A stretch of 64,000 nucleotides of DNA from contig OZ020244.1 in NCBI GenBank assembly GCA_963971285.1, positions 31,248,001-31,312,000 of the forward strand, in the 5' to 3' direction. The translations under genes were made by a program, and so were the position numbers. Under the pieces are notes generated by a model. The model made no database searches. It worked only from the letters and a program-made list of their open reading frames with translations, and was not told the origin of the DNA. The first letter of the stretch is position 1; the number at the start of each line of letters is the position of its first letter. The stretch comes from Astropecten irregularis (lineage: Eukaryota; Echinodermata; Asteroidea; Paxillosida; Astropectinidae). Below, piece by piece: positions 12,359 to 23,146 of the stretch.

Positions 12359-12827
12359 GGTTGCACCCAAACTCCCATAGACAATAGTGATAAATCCTAA
12401 ATACTTCAACTATAATTTAAAAATACTCAGAACTCTCACAGGTGTTCAGGTTGCACAGAAAAATGATGATGAACATGTCACCTTTCATTTTCTTTAATTT
12501 TATGGTGGGTTGACCATCAATTTTTTTTATATACTCATTCTCAGCTGACCACCCCTAAAACAAGGAATGGTTCACTCCAGTTTAAAAAAAACATCCCTTT
12601 GCAAAGCCTTTTAGACCCTTTAGACCCACTTTCTCACCCGATTGCATAAAAAATGGTCACAAATGGAAGCCCAGAGTCCAGGCAGGAGGACCAGTGCCCT
12701 ATTTCTTCAATCCCTCAATTTCAGGGCTCTCAGAACTCTCTTATTTATAAAATATTGAGTGCTTAACTTTCATTGTTGAGCTCTGCGGACAGATTTTGCC
12801 GGGGACTATTTTACTTGGGTATGCACT
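12359..12827 (+). mobile_element. J-family element
   Basis: Starts GGTTGCACCCAA and ends ATTTTACTTGGGTATGCA, inverted repeats of each other. Over its whole length it matches 26812-27288, including CATTCTCAGCTGACCACCCC and CAATTTCAGGGCTCTCAGAA. Confidence 0.75.
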
Positions 12828-12856
12828 CTGGAGAGAATGGCTGGTGAAACCAATTT

Positions 12857-13048
12857 CACGGCTCATAACCATGAAATTTCTGTCTTGTTAAAAACAGGAT
12901 TAACAACCAAATGTCCATCTTTTGTGTATCACTTGCGATTGTTCATTGGCTGTTGTTCGCTGACTATGAATATCAAATGGAATTTTGTAATGGTGCTTTG
13001 TTTTATTGAGCAAGACATTTTGTGCTAAGCATTTTTTGTGTGTGTGTG
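12857..13048. mobile_element. D-family element
   Basis: Contains AAAAACAGGATTAACAACC, TGTTCGCTGACTATGAATAT and ATTTTGTGCTAAGC. It adjoins the A-family element at 13051. Confidence 0.65.
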
Positions 13049-13050
13049 CT

Positions 13051-13403
13051 TAAACGTAGTATCATACTTTTGTAAGAAACCAAAACAGAAATGTTCACAG
13101 ATTTACGTATAACTTTGGGTATGAAGATTGTGGTGGTAGAAACATACCGTTAAAATTGTTCCGTCTGAAATGGTGTATTTATCCAGAAATTAGTAAAACA
13201 ACGACCGAAAATCTTTTTGATCTTTTAAAAGATCCAAAATAAAAGAGCCTACTTAAAGAAATACTGTGACTGTTTTTCGTTGTTTTCTCAAAAAGTGGGC
13301 ACCGTATGGGACTGAAATTTTCACAGCTGACTGTTACTGTATCTTCCTTGATATTTTTGCCCATGAATCTGTATTTCTTTGACAAAAATCAAAGTATGAT
13401 ATT
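13051..13403 (-). mobile_element. A-family element
   Basis: Reverse orientation. It carries the variant AAAAGAGCCTACTTAA, seen otherwise only in the copy at 33968, marking the two as copies of one locus. Confidence 0.85.
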
Positions 13404-13520
13404 AAGCAGCTCTATGAAATCATTGTCCCCTGTTCTTTTGAAACCCATAAGACGACATGCAGTAGACTGCACGTTGAGGCAAATGACTTGTTACAGGATT
13501 CAAGGTGATGGCAGCAGAGA
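13404..13520. repeat. Flanking block duplicated at 34303-34420
   Basis: The block from AAGCAGCTCTATGAAATCAT to GGTGATGGCAGCAGA is essentially identical to 34303-34420. With the adjoining A-family element the shared unit is about 470 bp. Confidence 0.85.
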
Positions 13521-13890
13521 GATAATTAACAAAACAAAAGTTGATTGTTTCACAGGATAAGCCTCCAGTCAAGTTTCCATAATTGTTTTCCACTGTACAC
13601 ATTATCCTCCAAGTTATAGGTTGTAGTTAATTCAAATTAAAACAAATTAAAACAAATTCTGATTAATTGTTGCGGGTAATTGGACAATAAATCAGAATTC
13701 AATCTAAATAGAATCATGATTTTATTGTCCTTTTGATCGTCATTGTTCAGCCCCAACAAAAATTCAGAAGCTACTTTCAGATAATTTAGACAATGCTTTC
13801 GAGTAGTATGTAATTAATGTATCATATTATGATAAAGATAATTGATTTTGCGGTAACACCATGAGAGATAAATTATACTCTCTTTATGGT
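13521..13890. other. No gene recognised
   Basis: AT-rich. Contains close copies of AACAAATTAAAAC and AGAATTCAATC-type words but no element I can define. Confidence 0.4.
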
Positions 13891-13891
13891 T

Positions 13892-13957
13892 TAAAGGTAT
13901 ACTTTGGTTTTTGTCAAAGAAATACAGATTCATGGGCAAAAATATCAAGACAGATAC
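13892..13957 (+). mobile_element. A-family left end, truncated
   Basis: It runs from TATACTTTGGTTTTTGTC to CAAGACAGATACA and then stops at the G-rich block. Confidence 0.8.
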
Positions 13958-14096
13958 ACCGGCGCACCCAGGATTTTGTCTTGGGGGGGGGGGGGGAGAG
14001 GGGGCTCAAAGAAAACTTTTCTCTAGGCCGGGAAAAAAAACGCCCAACAAACAGTTTTTTTACTCCCCCTCCCCTCCTCCTCCTCCTCTCTTTTTT
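13958..14096. repeat. G-rich then C/T-rich block
   Basis: CCGGCGCACCCAGGATTTTG is followed by a run of 14 G and a pyrimidine tract of CTCCTCC type. The start resembles one end of an hAT-type element but no matching other end was found. Confidence 0.4.
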
Positions 14097-14834
14097 ATCG
14101 AGTACGGGCCAAGTACATTTATTTTCAAGTACTTTTTATCGAGTACGGGCAAAGTACATTTATTTTCAAGTACTTTTTATCGAGTACGGGCCAAGTACAT
14201 TTATTTTCAAGTACTTTTTATCGAGTACGGGCAAAGTACATTTATTTTCAAGTACTTTTTATCGAGTACGGGCAAAGTACATTTATTTTCAAGTACTTTT
14301 TATCGAGTACGGGCCAAGTACATTTATTTTCAAGTACTTTTTATCGAGTACGGGCCAAGTACATTTATTTTCAAGTACTTTTTATCGAGTACGGGCCAAG
14401 TACATTTATTTTCAAGTACTTTTTATCGAGTACGGGCAAAGTACATTTATTTTCAAGTACTTTTTATCGAGTACGGGCCAAGTACATTTATTTTCAAGTA
14501 CTTTTTATCGAGTACGGGCAAAGTACATTTATTTTCAAGTACTTTTTATCGAGTACGGGCCAAGTACATTTATTTTCAAGTACTTTTTATCGAGTACGGG
14601 CCAAGTACATTTATTTTCAAGTACTTTTTATCGAGTACGGGCCAAGTACATTTATTTTCAAGTACTTTTTATCGAGTACGGGCCAAGTACATTTATTTTC
14701 AAGTACTTTTTATCGAGTACGGGCCAAGTACATTTATTTTCAAGTACTTTTTATCGAGTTCGGGCCAAGTACATTTATTTTCAAGTACTTTTTATCGAGT
14801 ACGGACCAAGTACATTTTATTTTTGAGTACTTAG
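14097..14834. repeat. 41-bp minisatellite, 18 units
   Basis: Eighteen head-to-tail 41-bp units, nearly identical. The main variable site is C or A in GGGCCAAG/GGGCAAAG. Each unit holds three GTAC sites. A degenerate partial unit follows at about 14841-14857. Because 41 is not a multiple of 3 and no frame has a stop, the array gives apparent proteins of 321 and 307 residues with 41-residue periodicity; these are artefacts. Confidence 0.97.
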
Positions 14835-14857
14835 ATTTAATCGAGTATGGGCCAGGT

Positions 14858-15884
14858 ATTTATCTGCTCATTCAAAAGAATAATTGATCAAGGAATAGAT
14901 CAAAGTCACTTAACATGTAATACATGTACGTTACCATGGAATTGCCCATCTACATGTATGCATAATTTTGCTGTTTTGACATGGGTCCATTCCACTGAAT
15001 TCTACGTATACTGAAGTGGTTCTGCCCTTTATCCTCTGATCACCATCTGTCACCGGACCAGCTGTCATCACAAAAATGTCCGAGATTCTTGTCTAGTGCG
15101 ATTCGTGAAGACTGTCCTTTGCTCCACAGCCTTGTTAACAAATGTTCCCTTCCCCCTTGTACGTACTCTGTGCGTACTGTAGGACCAGAATACCGATATC
15201 AAGGTTCAATCCAATCAAGATTGGAACAACAATGTTGCCCACTTCCTCACCTTCAACACCCCCTAACCCAGATATAGTAGGTACTTTGCATATGCGGAGG
15301 CTCATTCTGCCAAACAGGTGTCAGATTTGTACGGTTTCTATGTCACATCGGCAGACGTGTATACCATTTTTTTTTACCTGTAAAGAGTGGCTCACTTTGA
15401 TCAAGTTCTTCTTCAATGAATTGTGTGTCAGTCTATGCACGCTAAAGGTTTACTGTAATCAAATTTGGGAAAGGTGTGAAAGTGCTTTTAGATTATTGCT
15501 TAATTGCATTATTAATAACTATATACATTTATGTTTTTATATACGGTAAGTGCTTAATTTTGACCCAAAAGTTACAAAATCAGTTCTTGTATGCCCCGCC
15601 CCCAAAAAAGTCCCCCTTGGAACCGATCCACGCAACAATAGCGTGTGAAGTCACCTACAGAACTAGTCTAGGTTGCGCCACAGTATACTGCATAGCGTTC
15701 TGCATGTGACGTAAGCAAGGTTTTTCATCACGAAAAGTGAGGTGCTAAATTATATGTCTAAAATACCTCCTTTTTCTAAATACAATATTTTTTAGCACAA
15801 ACAATGATAGACAGGTTGAGTTTTATAACAATACATATGTATTTATTCAACTTATGAGTTTTGATTACAGTAAACCTTTAAAGG
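14858..15884. other. No gene recognised
   Basis: About 1 kb without a placed repeat. Two overlapping frames at 15089-15549 have no motif. The stretch is slightly richer in C than its surroundings. Confidence 0.4.
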
Positions 15885-16222
15885 TACTACATGTATAATA
15901 AAACCACCTCTGTCCAAAGTCAAACGATGGGAAATGGAATGAATCTGAGGCCTAAATATTTATCTAGAAAAGAGTAAAACCAAAGACCAAAAACAGTTTT
16001 GATCTCGGGGGGGGGGGGGGGGGATCAAAACTCCTGTGAATAAATTTGAAAATACCGTGAGCGTTTTTCACTGTTTTCTCAAAAAGCAGGCCTGTTTTCT
16101 CAAAAAGCAGGCACCTTGTGGGACTGGGAATTTCACAGATGACTGTTACTGCATCTTTCTTGATACTTTTACACCTGAATAGACTGCATTTCTTTCTCAA
16201 AAACCCAAGTATGAAGTTACAT
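15885..16222 (-). mobile_element. C-type inverted-repeat element with a poly-G centre
   Basis: The centre reads AACAGTTTTGATCTC, then 17 G, then GATCAAAAC. In the C-family copy at 27865 the same place (reverse strand) is CTCGGGGTAAGATC. A 21-bp segment, CTGTTTTCTCAAAAAGCAGG plus C, is doubled in tandem. Confidence 0.75.
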
Positions 16223-16362
16223 TTAACTACTAGGAAAATGCAACAGCTCTCTTAACTTTTAATAGGAAATTATCATGAAAAGTGTGATAGAGTGGTTTAT
16301 GTAAACTGATGCTACGTGATAAACAACACTGTTCACCACACAAATTGTGAGACTACTTGACA

Positions 16363-16784
16363 AAAGCCCCTTTCACACCGGGCCTACGTAGAGTTGCGTA
16401 GTGGTAGTGTTGGGTATCGTGTACACCGAAATAAGGCGGCGTACTCAAGGTGGGCTTATGTGCGTAAATGTGCATATAGTGCGACGGTGCATGGTTGCGT
16501 ACCCTGTGCAGAGGCACCGCGTACCTACCAGAATGATATAATTGGCGTACAGGCGCGTAGGATAGCGTATAATGTAGGGCAGATCTAGGGTAACGCGTAG
16601 GCATGGCGTACAGTAGCGTAGTGTTGCACAGACTTGCGTAACAACTGCGTACTTCCGGTGTCCAATGCTCTATGCCTTCTGCGTACTCGGCGTATTGTTA
16701 CGCAAGCCAGCATAGGAACAGCGTAGGGCATCGTAGTCGCTACGCAACTGTACTGTACGTAAGGCCCGATGTGAAAGGGGCTTT
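16363..16784. mobile_element. H-family element saturated with GCGTA
   Basis: The ends AAAGCCCCTTTCACACCGGG and CCCGATGTGAAAGGGGCTTT are near-perfect inverted repeats. The interior carries dozens of CGTA/TACG words in both orientations. The two frames inside (16353-16604, 16394-16588) are by-products. Confidence 0.85.
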
Positions 16785-16799
16785 AGTGACCTTCACAAA

Positions 16800-16927
16800 G
16801 GATGCATTGGTTTAGCTCCCCTGGGTCGATACCAGTCAACCTCGTCCCCATTCTCTGGCTTGTTTTGTGTAGTATAACTCGACCATTCCCAGTACGGGCT
16901 GACCTGTGTTAGCTAAACGAATGCACT
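16800..16927 (-). mobile_element. G-family inverted-repeat element
   Basis: The ends GATGCATTGGTTTAGCT and AGCTAAACGAATGCAC are inverted repeats. Copies at 44823-44948 and 59135-59263 share CCCATTCTCTGGCTTGTTTT-type interiors. Confidence 0.8.
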
Positions 16928-17068
16928 TAGTCTTAGAGGTCTATCACTATAGTTACTACTGTAGTCTACAGTAACTATGGTGTAAAGGTGTTTTTTTCCC
17001 TCTTAAGTGCCAGAGTGTAATGCAGTCATCATACATCTAGATTTATCCAGCATACATTCACAAAATGA

Positions 17069-17230
17069 ATGGAGTTAACTTATTTTGGTCGGAGTGAATG
17101 CTTCTGCAGTAGGTTGTGTCTCTGCACAGAGCTTAACCGAGGTTTCGAGATACAGTTGGACGACCTCATAAAAAATATCAGGGATGAGGTGTTTAAACAG
17201 CTGTCTGGCAACGACGTATTTATCTCGTGA
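17069..17230 (+). CDS. Short open frame or possible exon, unknown product
   Basis: ATG to TGA gives 53 codons. The second half is protein-like, with RGFEIQLDDLIKNIRDEVFK reading as an amphipathic charged helix and then QLSGNDVFIS. A splice acceptor (TCTGCACAG) sits just before this better half, near 17129, and a weak GTGAAA donor near 17227, so the true unit could be an internal exon of about 97 bases. I do not recognise a family. It lies in a stretch free of the repeat families seen elsewhere, between a short element at 16800-16927 and an A-family fragment at 17405. It could be chance. Confidence 0.25.
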   Translation: MELTYFGRSECFCSRLCLCTELNRGFEIQLDDLIKNIRDEVFKQLSGNDVFIS

Positions 17231-17404
17231 AAACCTGGCAGCACTAGAAAAGGAATATCCTATTTTAGGTGCTGTTTATACTTTGTCCTTCTTTTTCGTT
17301 GACATGTACATGTAGTGAATATTTCAGTCTTGAACTGGTTCGTTGCCCCATCCCAGTGCATGTTGAAATTCACTGTTTTCTGTTCTTTGTTTTAAGTCGT
17401 TAAA
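17231..17404. other. No gene recognised
   Basis: Unassigned sequence downstream of the 53-codon frame. Confidence 0.4.
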
Positions 17405-17636
17405 CTCGTGAAAAACGGCCACAGTATTTCTGAAGTCTTTTCTCTTTTATTTTTGATCTTTTAAAAGATCAAAAACATTTCCGATCGTTGTTTTACCAAT
17501 TTCTGGATAAATACACCGTTCCAGGCAAAACATTTTAACGGTATATTTCCATACCACCACCATCTTCATACTCTGTAAGTTATACGTACATGTAAATCTG
17601 TGAACATTTCTGTTTTGGTTTCTTACCTTTAAACAT
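17405..17636 (+). mobile_element. A-family right part
   Basis: It starts at GTGAAAAACGGCCACAGTAT and includes the central palindrome. It ends TTTCTTACCTTTAA with an internal loss in the right inverted repeat. Confidence 0.8.
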
Positions 17637-18438
17637 ATTACACCGGCAACGGACAGCCCCTTCAATAGATCCTGGCCTCTATCCCATGTTAGCTGACACG
17701 ACACTTCAATTGACAAGAAGATGGATGTCTGACATCATCATCGCGTGAACGTTACTCTCACGAGATGAGAGACGATACTCCTTGTAGACTTATCTGCTGT
17801 GGAGGGCTTGCCTTGCCCCCCTCCCCCATCAGAAACAACAACAACGTTCCAGTTGTTCTAGTCGCGTTAGCGTGAAACAATTCGACTTAATGTCCAAAAG
17901 ACCTCATTTTTGAGTGGCAGACTTCCAAATAGTGTCATCCAAATCACTTGCAGATTTCCTTTAATGGTCTGTACTCACATTATTCATCACACAATTGTTG
18001 ACTTTACACTTTCAATTCTATTCAATTCAAGAACATGAAATTTTCATCTCTTCTGAGAATGAAAGTGCTGTACAAAATGAAGAAAAAGTGCAGATGGGGG
18101 AGGAAGTCACATGATTATAATAGCATGATCACTGTTGACAGATTTCCAGCATTGAGAAATGGAATAAATTAGAACACACAAACAAACAACAAACATGGAC
18201 TTGATAAACAAAAACAACGTATATATATATATATATGTAAGTAAACAAGCATAATATATATGTAAATGTATTAATGTATATGTAAACAAGCATAATATTT
18301 AAAGAAAAGAGGGAAAACATGGCATGCAGGGTAAAAACCTTTTCGCATAATGCTAAAAAAAAATGTGCAAGGCTTGCAAGTTTTTCTCACAATCTTGAGA
18401 AATTTCTCAAGGATTGACCAGGGACATCGCTCACTCTA
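17637..18438. other. No gene recognised; small TA tract
   Basis: Contains a TA run at about 18216-18236 and the word AAACAAGCATAATAT twice (near 18244 and 18287). Confidence 0.45.
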
Positions 18439-18560
18439 AGGGCCTGTTTGTTTAATGCACAGGATCATGAAAATTGCGGATCCGGATCCCATTTTAGCGT
18501 ACCCTGCATAGGAGGTGGATCCCTAAATATCGGATCCTTTGCTTTAAACAAACAGGCCCT
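18439..18560. mobile_element. I-family inverted-repeat element
   Basis: The ends AGGGCCTGTTTGTTTAATGC and TTTAAACAAACAGGCCCT pair. GGATCC words recur inside. A second copy is at 25881-25998. Confidence 0.85.
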
Positions 18561-19801
18561 AAGTCTCAAGCATTGACACTTTTGTAAGATTTGTCAAGCA
18601 TAAAAATTTTCATTTTTTTTAGCATCATATGAAAAGGCCTTAAAACAAGATAAAAAGAAAAATTTACCAGAGTTTTAGTGGTATAGTATGTTATACAAAT
18701 GGGAAAAATGGGAAATTAAAAATTTGAAATAACGAAACATTGTTTACGCTCAATTTATACTCATTATCATTTACATGTAATAAGTAGATCAACCACATTA
18801 TCATGAAAACAACATATATCTTAAAGAAGATAAACACAAACAAACAAACAATGAAATAGACAAACAGCACACAAACAGACAGCTAAAATTATGCAGTTAA
18901 TCAAAGCAAACCAACACAAATTGGCAAAACAGATTGGCACAGAGCGCTCAACTAAAATTAGTGGAAAGATCTGCCATTTAATAATTGGCATGATGTGTTG
19001 CTTCCTGTTTTCTAGACGATAACATACCATTTCAAACTGGAATATGCTAGGAAATTAGAAGAGTTCATTTTGTTACAAAGAAAAATGTAACTCAGGATAA
19101 ACAAAAGAATATACACTCTTTCCCAGACAAGCAAAATAACGGGCACATTCAAACACATATGAATAGCAAAGCAATCTGAAATGTCAATATATTGCGTTCA
19201 TGACTTTTGGTTATCTTAATTGAGTCCTGCATAACAACACATAGTAGACCAATCTTTATGCATGGTAGAGTGATGCGCCTTCTTTAACACAGGTCCCCCC
19301 CCTTGTCTAAGCCTTATAACTCTCTATCATCCAAAGTTGAAAATACAGGATGTTTTTCCCCCTATAATTTGAAACTCTGTTTTCTAGTTTGAAAAACAGA
19401 GTATCAGTGACGAAACTGTGACTAAATTAGGCCCATGTACTGATTGATACCTGTTTACTTTGAAATGAAATCTGAATGAAGTGATATCACACTGTATGAG
19501 CCAAATTAGCTTTAAATGATATGACATGATTTGATTAAACTATAAACACTTGTAAACAGCGCCTGCTTACCACTGAATTCGGCACTTACCATTCTCATAT
19601 TACGCTTACTGATTTAGCGTCAAATATTCTTTGCTTAGCCAAGTTTATAGCTGCAAGATAAATCCTTAGTTATGCAAACTATGCAAGCGCAAAACTAAAA
19701 ATTCCTTGCTTATCCATGGGATAGGATCTTGTAAGCAATTTCCTGCTTCAGTAAGCGCCAATTATACGCTTACAGTAAGCAGAGCCATGTAATTGGGCCC
19801 A
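18561..19801. other. No gene recognised
   Basis: AT-rich. The part from about 19560 has repeated GCTTAC/GTAAGC words (ATTACGCTTACTG ... TACAGTAAGCAGAGCC) and may be another short inverted-repeat element. Confidence 0.4.
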
Positions 19802-20034
19802 TGGGCCAATTTCATAGAGCTGCTTATATTTATGCACAAAATTTGCTTAAGCATGAAAAGTCTTCCTTGATCAAACAGGATCAGCAACTAAATGTTCATG
19901 TGATGTTTACTGCTTTTGACTTGTATTCGGCCATTGATTGCCGAGCATAACATTCACAAGGAGTTTTGGCTGGCATACTGGTTTTATATGCCAAGGTTTT
20001 TGGTTCTTAAGTAAATTTGGGTGCCTAAGCAGCA
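19802..20034. mobile_element. D-family element
   Basis: Starts GGGCCAATTTCATAGAGCTG and has both the TGAAAAGTCTTCCTTGATCA and TTGACTTGTATTCGGCCATT words. It ends near GCCTAAGCAGC. Confidence 0.75.
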
Positions 20035-20899
20035 ATCCATGATTCACTCATGTAGGTATTTTGTAGGATACAGTTTTCAATCCAGACTGGACTCTTGTTG
20101 TAATATATTGGGCAAAAGCTACTCCTGCTGTGCTGGCTTGAGTAGCATGTTGCAGACTTCCTATGAAAGTAAAAATAAAATAGTTTAAATGTTTCGTGGA
20201 TTTTAAACGCCATACACGTAGCATCAACATGTTTATATCGGATGGTCTTCATCGCTGACCTATGAACAACCAAACTTAGAATAAAAAATTGAACTCTTTA
20301 ACGGGAATTATGTTTGTATAAATATTTCCATCGGCCACTGGATACAAAATGCGTAAACATCTCAACATCTCGTGGCATGGACGTTCAGGAGCGTGATCAA
20401 GGAGGGATATGAAGGAGCAGAGAGTGTTCTCTCGTCAGGTTTTTGATCAAACCCGCTTCAGACTTTGATGGATAGAGGAGAGGGTCATCAGTCCTTTTGC
20501 CGATGACAACAGGATGCGGCTTGTTTTCATTTGATGCAATTAGTTGCCAATTTTTTACTGTTTTTTTTTAGCTTTAATACTCCCAGCTGTATGCATAGGC
20601 ACATCTGGAAAAATTAGCTTTGTTTGTGTATGTATTAATATAATAATACTAAGTGTTTTTTTGCTTGGATACACAAATATGACGGCAGTAATCTCAGTCA
20701 TTTCCCGAGGAGTGTTTAAGAGGAAAATCGGATTACCAGTTTATTGTTCCCAACAAAAAAAAATTGAAAGAGAAATCTGAATGCATTTTGAGTTGGAGTG
20801 CCATTTATACTCAGATTTGCAGTATTGTTACTAACTGTTGACAGTGTCTTAATTAATTGATCCTTGGGAGAAAGTGGTTTTATGGCTTCTGACTCGTAA
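20035..20899. other. No gene recognised
   Basis: No repeats placed. Several short frames without motifs. Confidence 0.4.
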
Positions 20900-21121
20900 C
20901 TTGACAAAGGCAATACACCGATCCATTAGGCCACGCCCACCATAGCAACGTCCAAGCAACAACGCGCACGCACATCGAGTGTCACGATCGGCCACACACG
21001 AAGCATTGCATACTCCCAACCACCAAACGAACCGATTTCTGTTGGACTTTGGTTTTGCAAAAGGCCAAAAATTTACATTTCCTCTCAGCCAGGGCATCGA
21101 GAGTCAGAAATATAATGTAAG
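20900..21121 (+). promoter_or_regulatory. GC/CpG-richer island with a donor-like end, possible promoter and 5' exon
   Basis: Against an AT-rich background this patch holds many CpGs, a CCACGCCC box and repeated GCAAC/GCAACG half-sites (RFX X-box-like). It ends at AATATAAT followed by GTAAGTAT, a strong donor. It could be the promoter and untranslated first exon of a + strand gene such as the ARH-like gene. Only composition and short motifs support this. Confidence 0.15.
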
Positions 21122-21381
21122 TATAAACACTGCTTGACCATGGTTCAGAATAAAACTCGGATTTGTCATAGAATTGCCTTGTACATACGAAACAAAAGTA
21201 AACTCAACGAAAAGTGTGTAGTAAAGAATACAAAATTAAAAACATTTTGAACTGCCATAATAACCTGGAGGTTGTACGATCAAATCCTGCTTTAGTCAGT
21301 TTTCGTTATTCCCCTTTATAATAGGATAAAAATGGAAAGAAATAAAAACAAAACAATGACGAACTACCTAAATGCAAGTAA

Positions 21382-21830
21382 TTGAAAAGTGAACAAAGCA
21401 AAAATGACTGGAGCAGAATTCGAACTGGCGACCTCCTGAATACGGTACAGGTGCTCTTCCAACTGAGCCGTCCAGCCCTGCATTGGTGGTGACCCCAATA
21501 GTCAATTATCTTTGTTCGTTTGATTTGATTTGAAAGGGTTAATTACGAAAAAAAAAATCAATTTCACAGCCAGAGGCTGAATTACATGATTTGTACAGGA
21601 TTTAAAAAACATCAAAATACCAAATAAAACATCAATTGAATAAACAAAAATAATATACCAACAACACACTAAAAAAAAAATTGAAAAGGCATTGTGGTAA
21701 AACAGGAAAATTAATCTTAAGAAGAAATACATATAAAAAACAAAAAAGGGGCAGAATTATGCCCACAAATTATGCCCTGTCAGAAGCCATGAAACCACGC
21801 ACACACTGCCATATCCCAAGGATATTAGAG
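21382..21830 (-). mobile_element. tRNA-headed SINE (type 2) interrupted by an AT-rich insert
   Basis: The head (21405-21480, minus) has degraded A and B boxes relative to 5129-5354. The 5' part of the SINE resumes at about 21781 (CAGAAGCCATGAAACC). The intervening 21520-21780 is an AT-rich insert beginning near GATTTGATTTGAAAGGG, perhaps another retroposed 3' end. Confidence 0.7.
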
Positions 21831-21937
21831 TACCGGTAGTTAGCTCCCCAAACCATGGACCAATGGCAGTCGTTTGAGACGTTAGCGGCAGGAACCTAAA
21901 GTCTCGTTTTGCTAGCTCTGAGCAGGCGTGCATAATA

Positions 21938-22142
21938 CACGGGTTTACACCATGGCGGCCATCTTAGATTTTGATCGCAACTTAAAAACGAGGCACTTCC
22001 ACGCATGCGCACTTTTCGAAGTGTAAGCCCGTCCATTGTCGAAGACAATACACGGGTTTACACTTCGGCGGTTTTGATCGCGACTTCGAAACGAGACACT
22101 ATCACGCATGCGCTTTTTTAGAAGTGTAAACCCGTGTATTGT
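21938..22142. mobile_element. E-family element, two-unit form
   Basis: It begins TACACGGGTTTACACC and ends GTGTAAACCCGTGTAT. It consists of two similar units of about 100 bp, each with TTTTGATCGC and ACGCATGCGC, joined by TCCATTGTCGAAGACAATAC. Same form at 42880-43084; single-unit form at 48768-48876. Confidence 0.8.
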
Positions 22143-22217
22143 GAGCATGCATACGTTGTTGTGCGTGCGCGTGCGCTATCAATCAAGTTCAAGACCCAGC
22201 TCCAAAGTCTCCCATTG
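22142..22217. mobile_element. F-family element, partial
   Basis: GTGAGCATGCAT through TGCGCGTGCGCT to AAAGTCTCCCATT matches the right half of 533-654. Confidence 0.65.
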
Positions 22218-22244
22218 ATGAATGACCTTAATTATTAAGGCTGT

Positions 22245-22367
22245 GTCCCAATTCTCTGGCTGCGACTGCAAATTACGCATGTACCTATGGCAGCCACTAG
22301 CCGGTGACTGCAGCCATTTCCATAGACTTGTGTGTTATTTGTGGTCGCAGCCAGATAATTGCTGGGA
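22245..22367. mobile_element. Small inverted-repeat element
   Basis: TCCCAATTCTCTGGCTGCGA and TCGCAGCCAGATAATTGCTG plus GGA are imperfect inverted repeats around a short core. Confidence 0.65.
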
Positions 22368-22779
22368 TGATCAGATTTCTCAAATTAAAACCTGATTTCA
22401 GATGTTTTTGTTTTGGAATTCAGATTTGTTTTTCCTCATAGGCTGTGTACAAAAGTATAGGAGATTTTCAGATTTCAGACATTTTATGCTCCCTGTCAGC
22501 TGTTTTCAGACATTATTATCATTGGTCAATCTCATCCCTGGAATTGGGACATGGCCTAATTTGCCAGCAGGGTATGTTTTTTTCGAAGACTTTATCTCTA
22601 CATGTTTCTCTGCTTTTCTTTAACAAGATGTGATTGTCATAATTGTATTCGATTTGGACACATCCTTATTAGTTTTTCTCGTCTCCTTTGTTTGAAAAAA
22701 AAGAGAAGCACGGACATAATGAATAAAAATGTAGATGATTTCTTTGATTTGATCAATTCAATTTGCTCACTGCACACTT
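22368..22779. other. No gene recognised
   Basis: Short overlapping frames with no motif. Confidence 0.4.
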
Positions 22780-23146
22780 TAAAGGTACTATTATACTTTG
22801 GTACCATACCGAAACAGAAATCTTCACAGATTTAACTTCCAGGGTATAAAGATGTTGATGGTAGAAACATACTGTCCGTTAAAATTTTTCTGCCTGAAAT
22901 GCTGCATTTTTTTTTCAGAAAAGAGTAAAAACAGTGACCAAAATTATTTTTGATCGTTTAGAGATCACAAATAAAAGCGAAAAGACTTAAGAAATACTGT
23001 GGCTGTTTTCACTGTCTTCTCACAAAACGTGGGCATCGTTTGGGACTGAAATTTTCACAGATGACTGTTACTGTATCTTTCTTGATATTTTGGGCCATGA
23101 ATCTTTATTTCTTTGACAAAAAACCAAAGTATGATATTGCCTTTAA
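22780..23146 (-). mobile_element. A-family element
   Basis: Complete in reverse, from AAAGGTACTATTATACTTTG to CAAAGTATGATATTGCCTTT. The central palindrome has decayed to GATCGTTTAGAGATC. Confidence 0.85.

Noticed and set aside
13861-14834. Two long frames of 321 and 307 residues
   Set aside because: They are reading frames of the 41-bp minisatellite plus an element end, not genes.
16353-16604. Overlapping sense and antisense frames of 83 and 64 codons
   Set aside because: Both lie in the GCGTA-rich inverted-repeat element.
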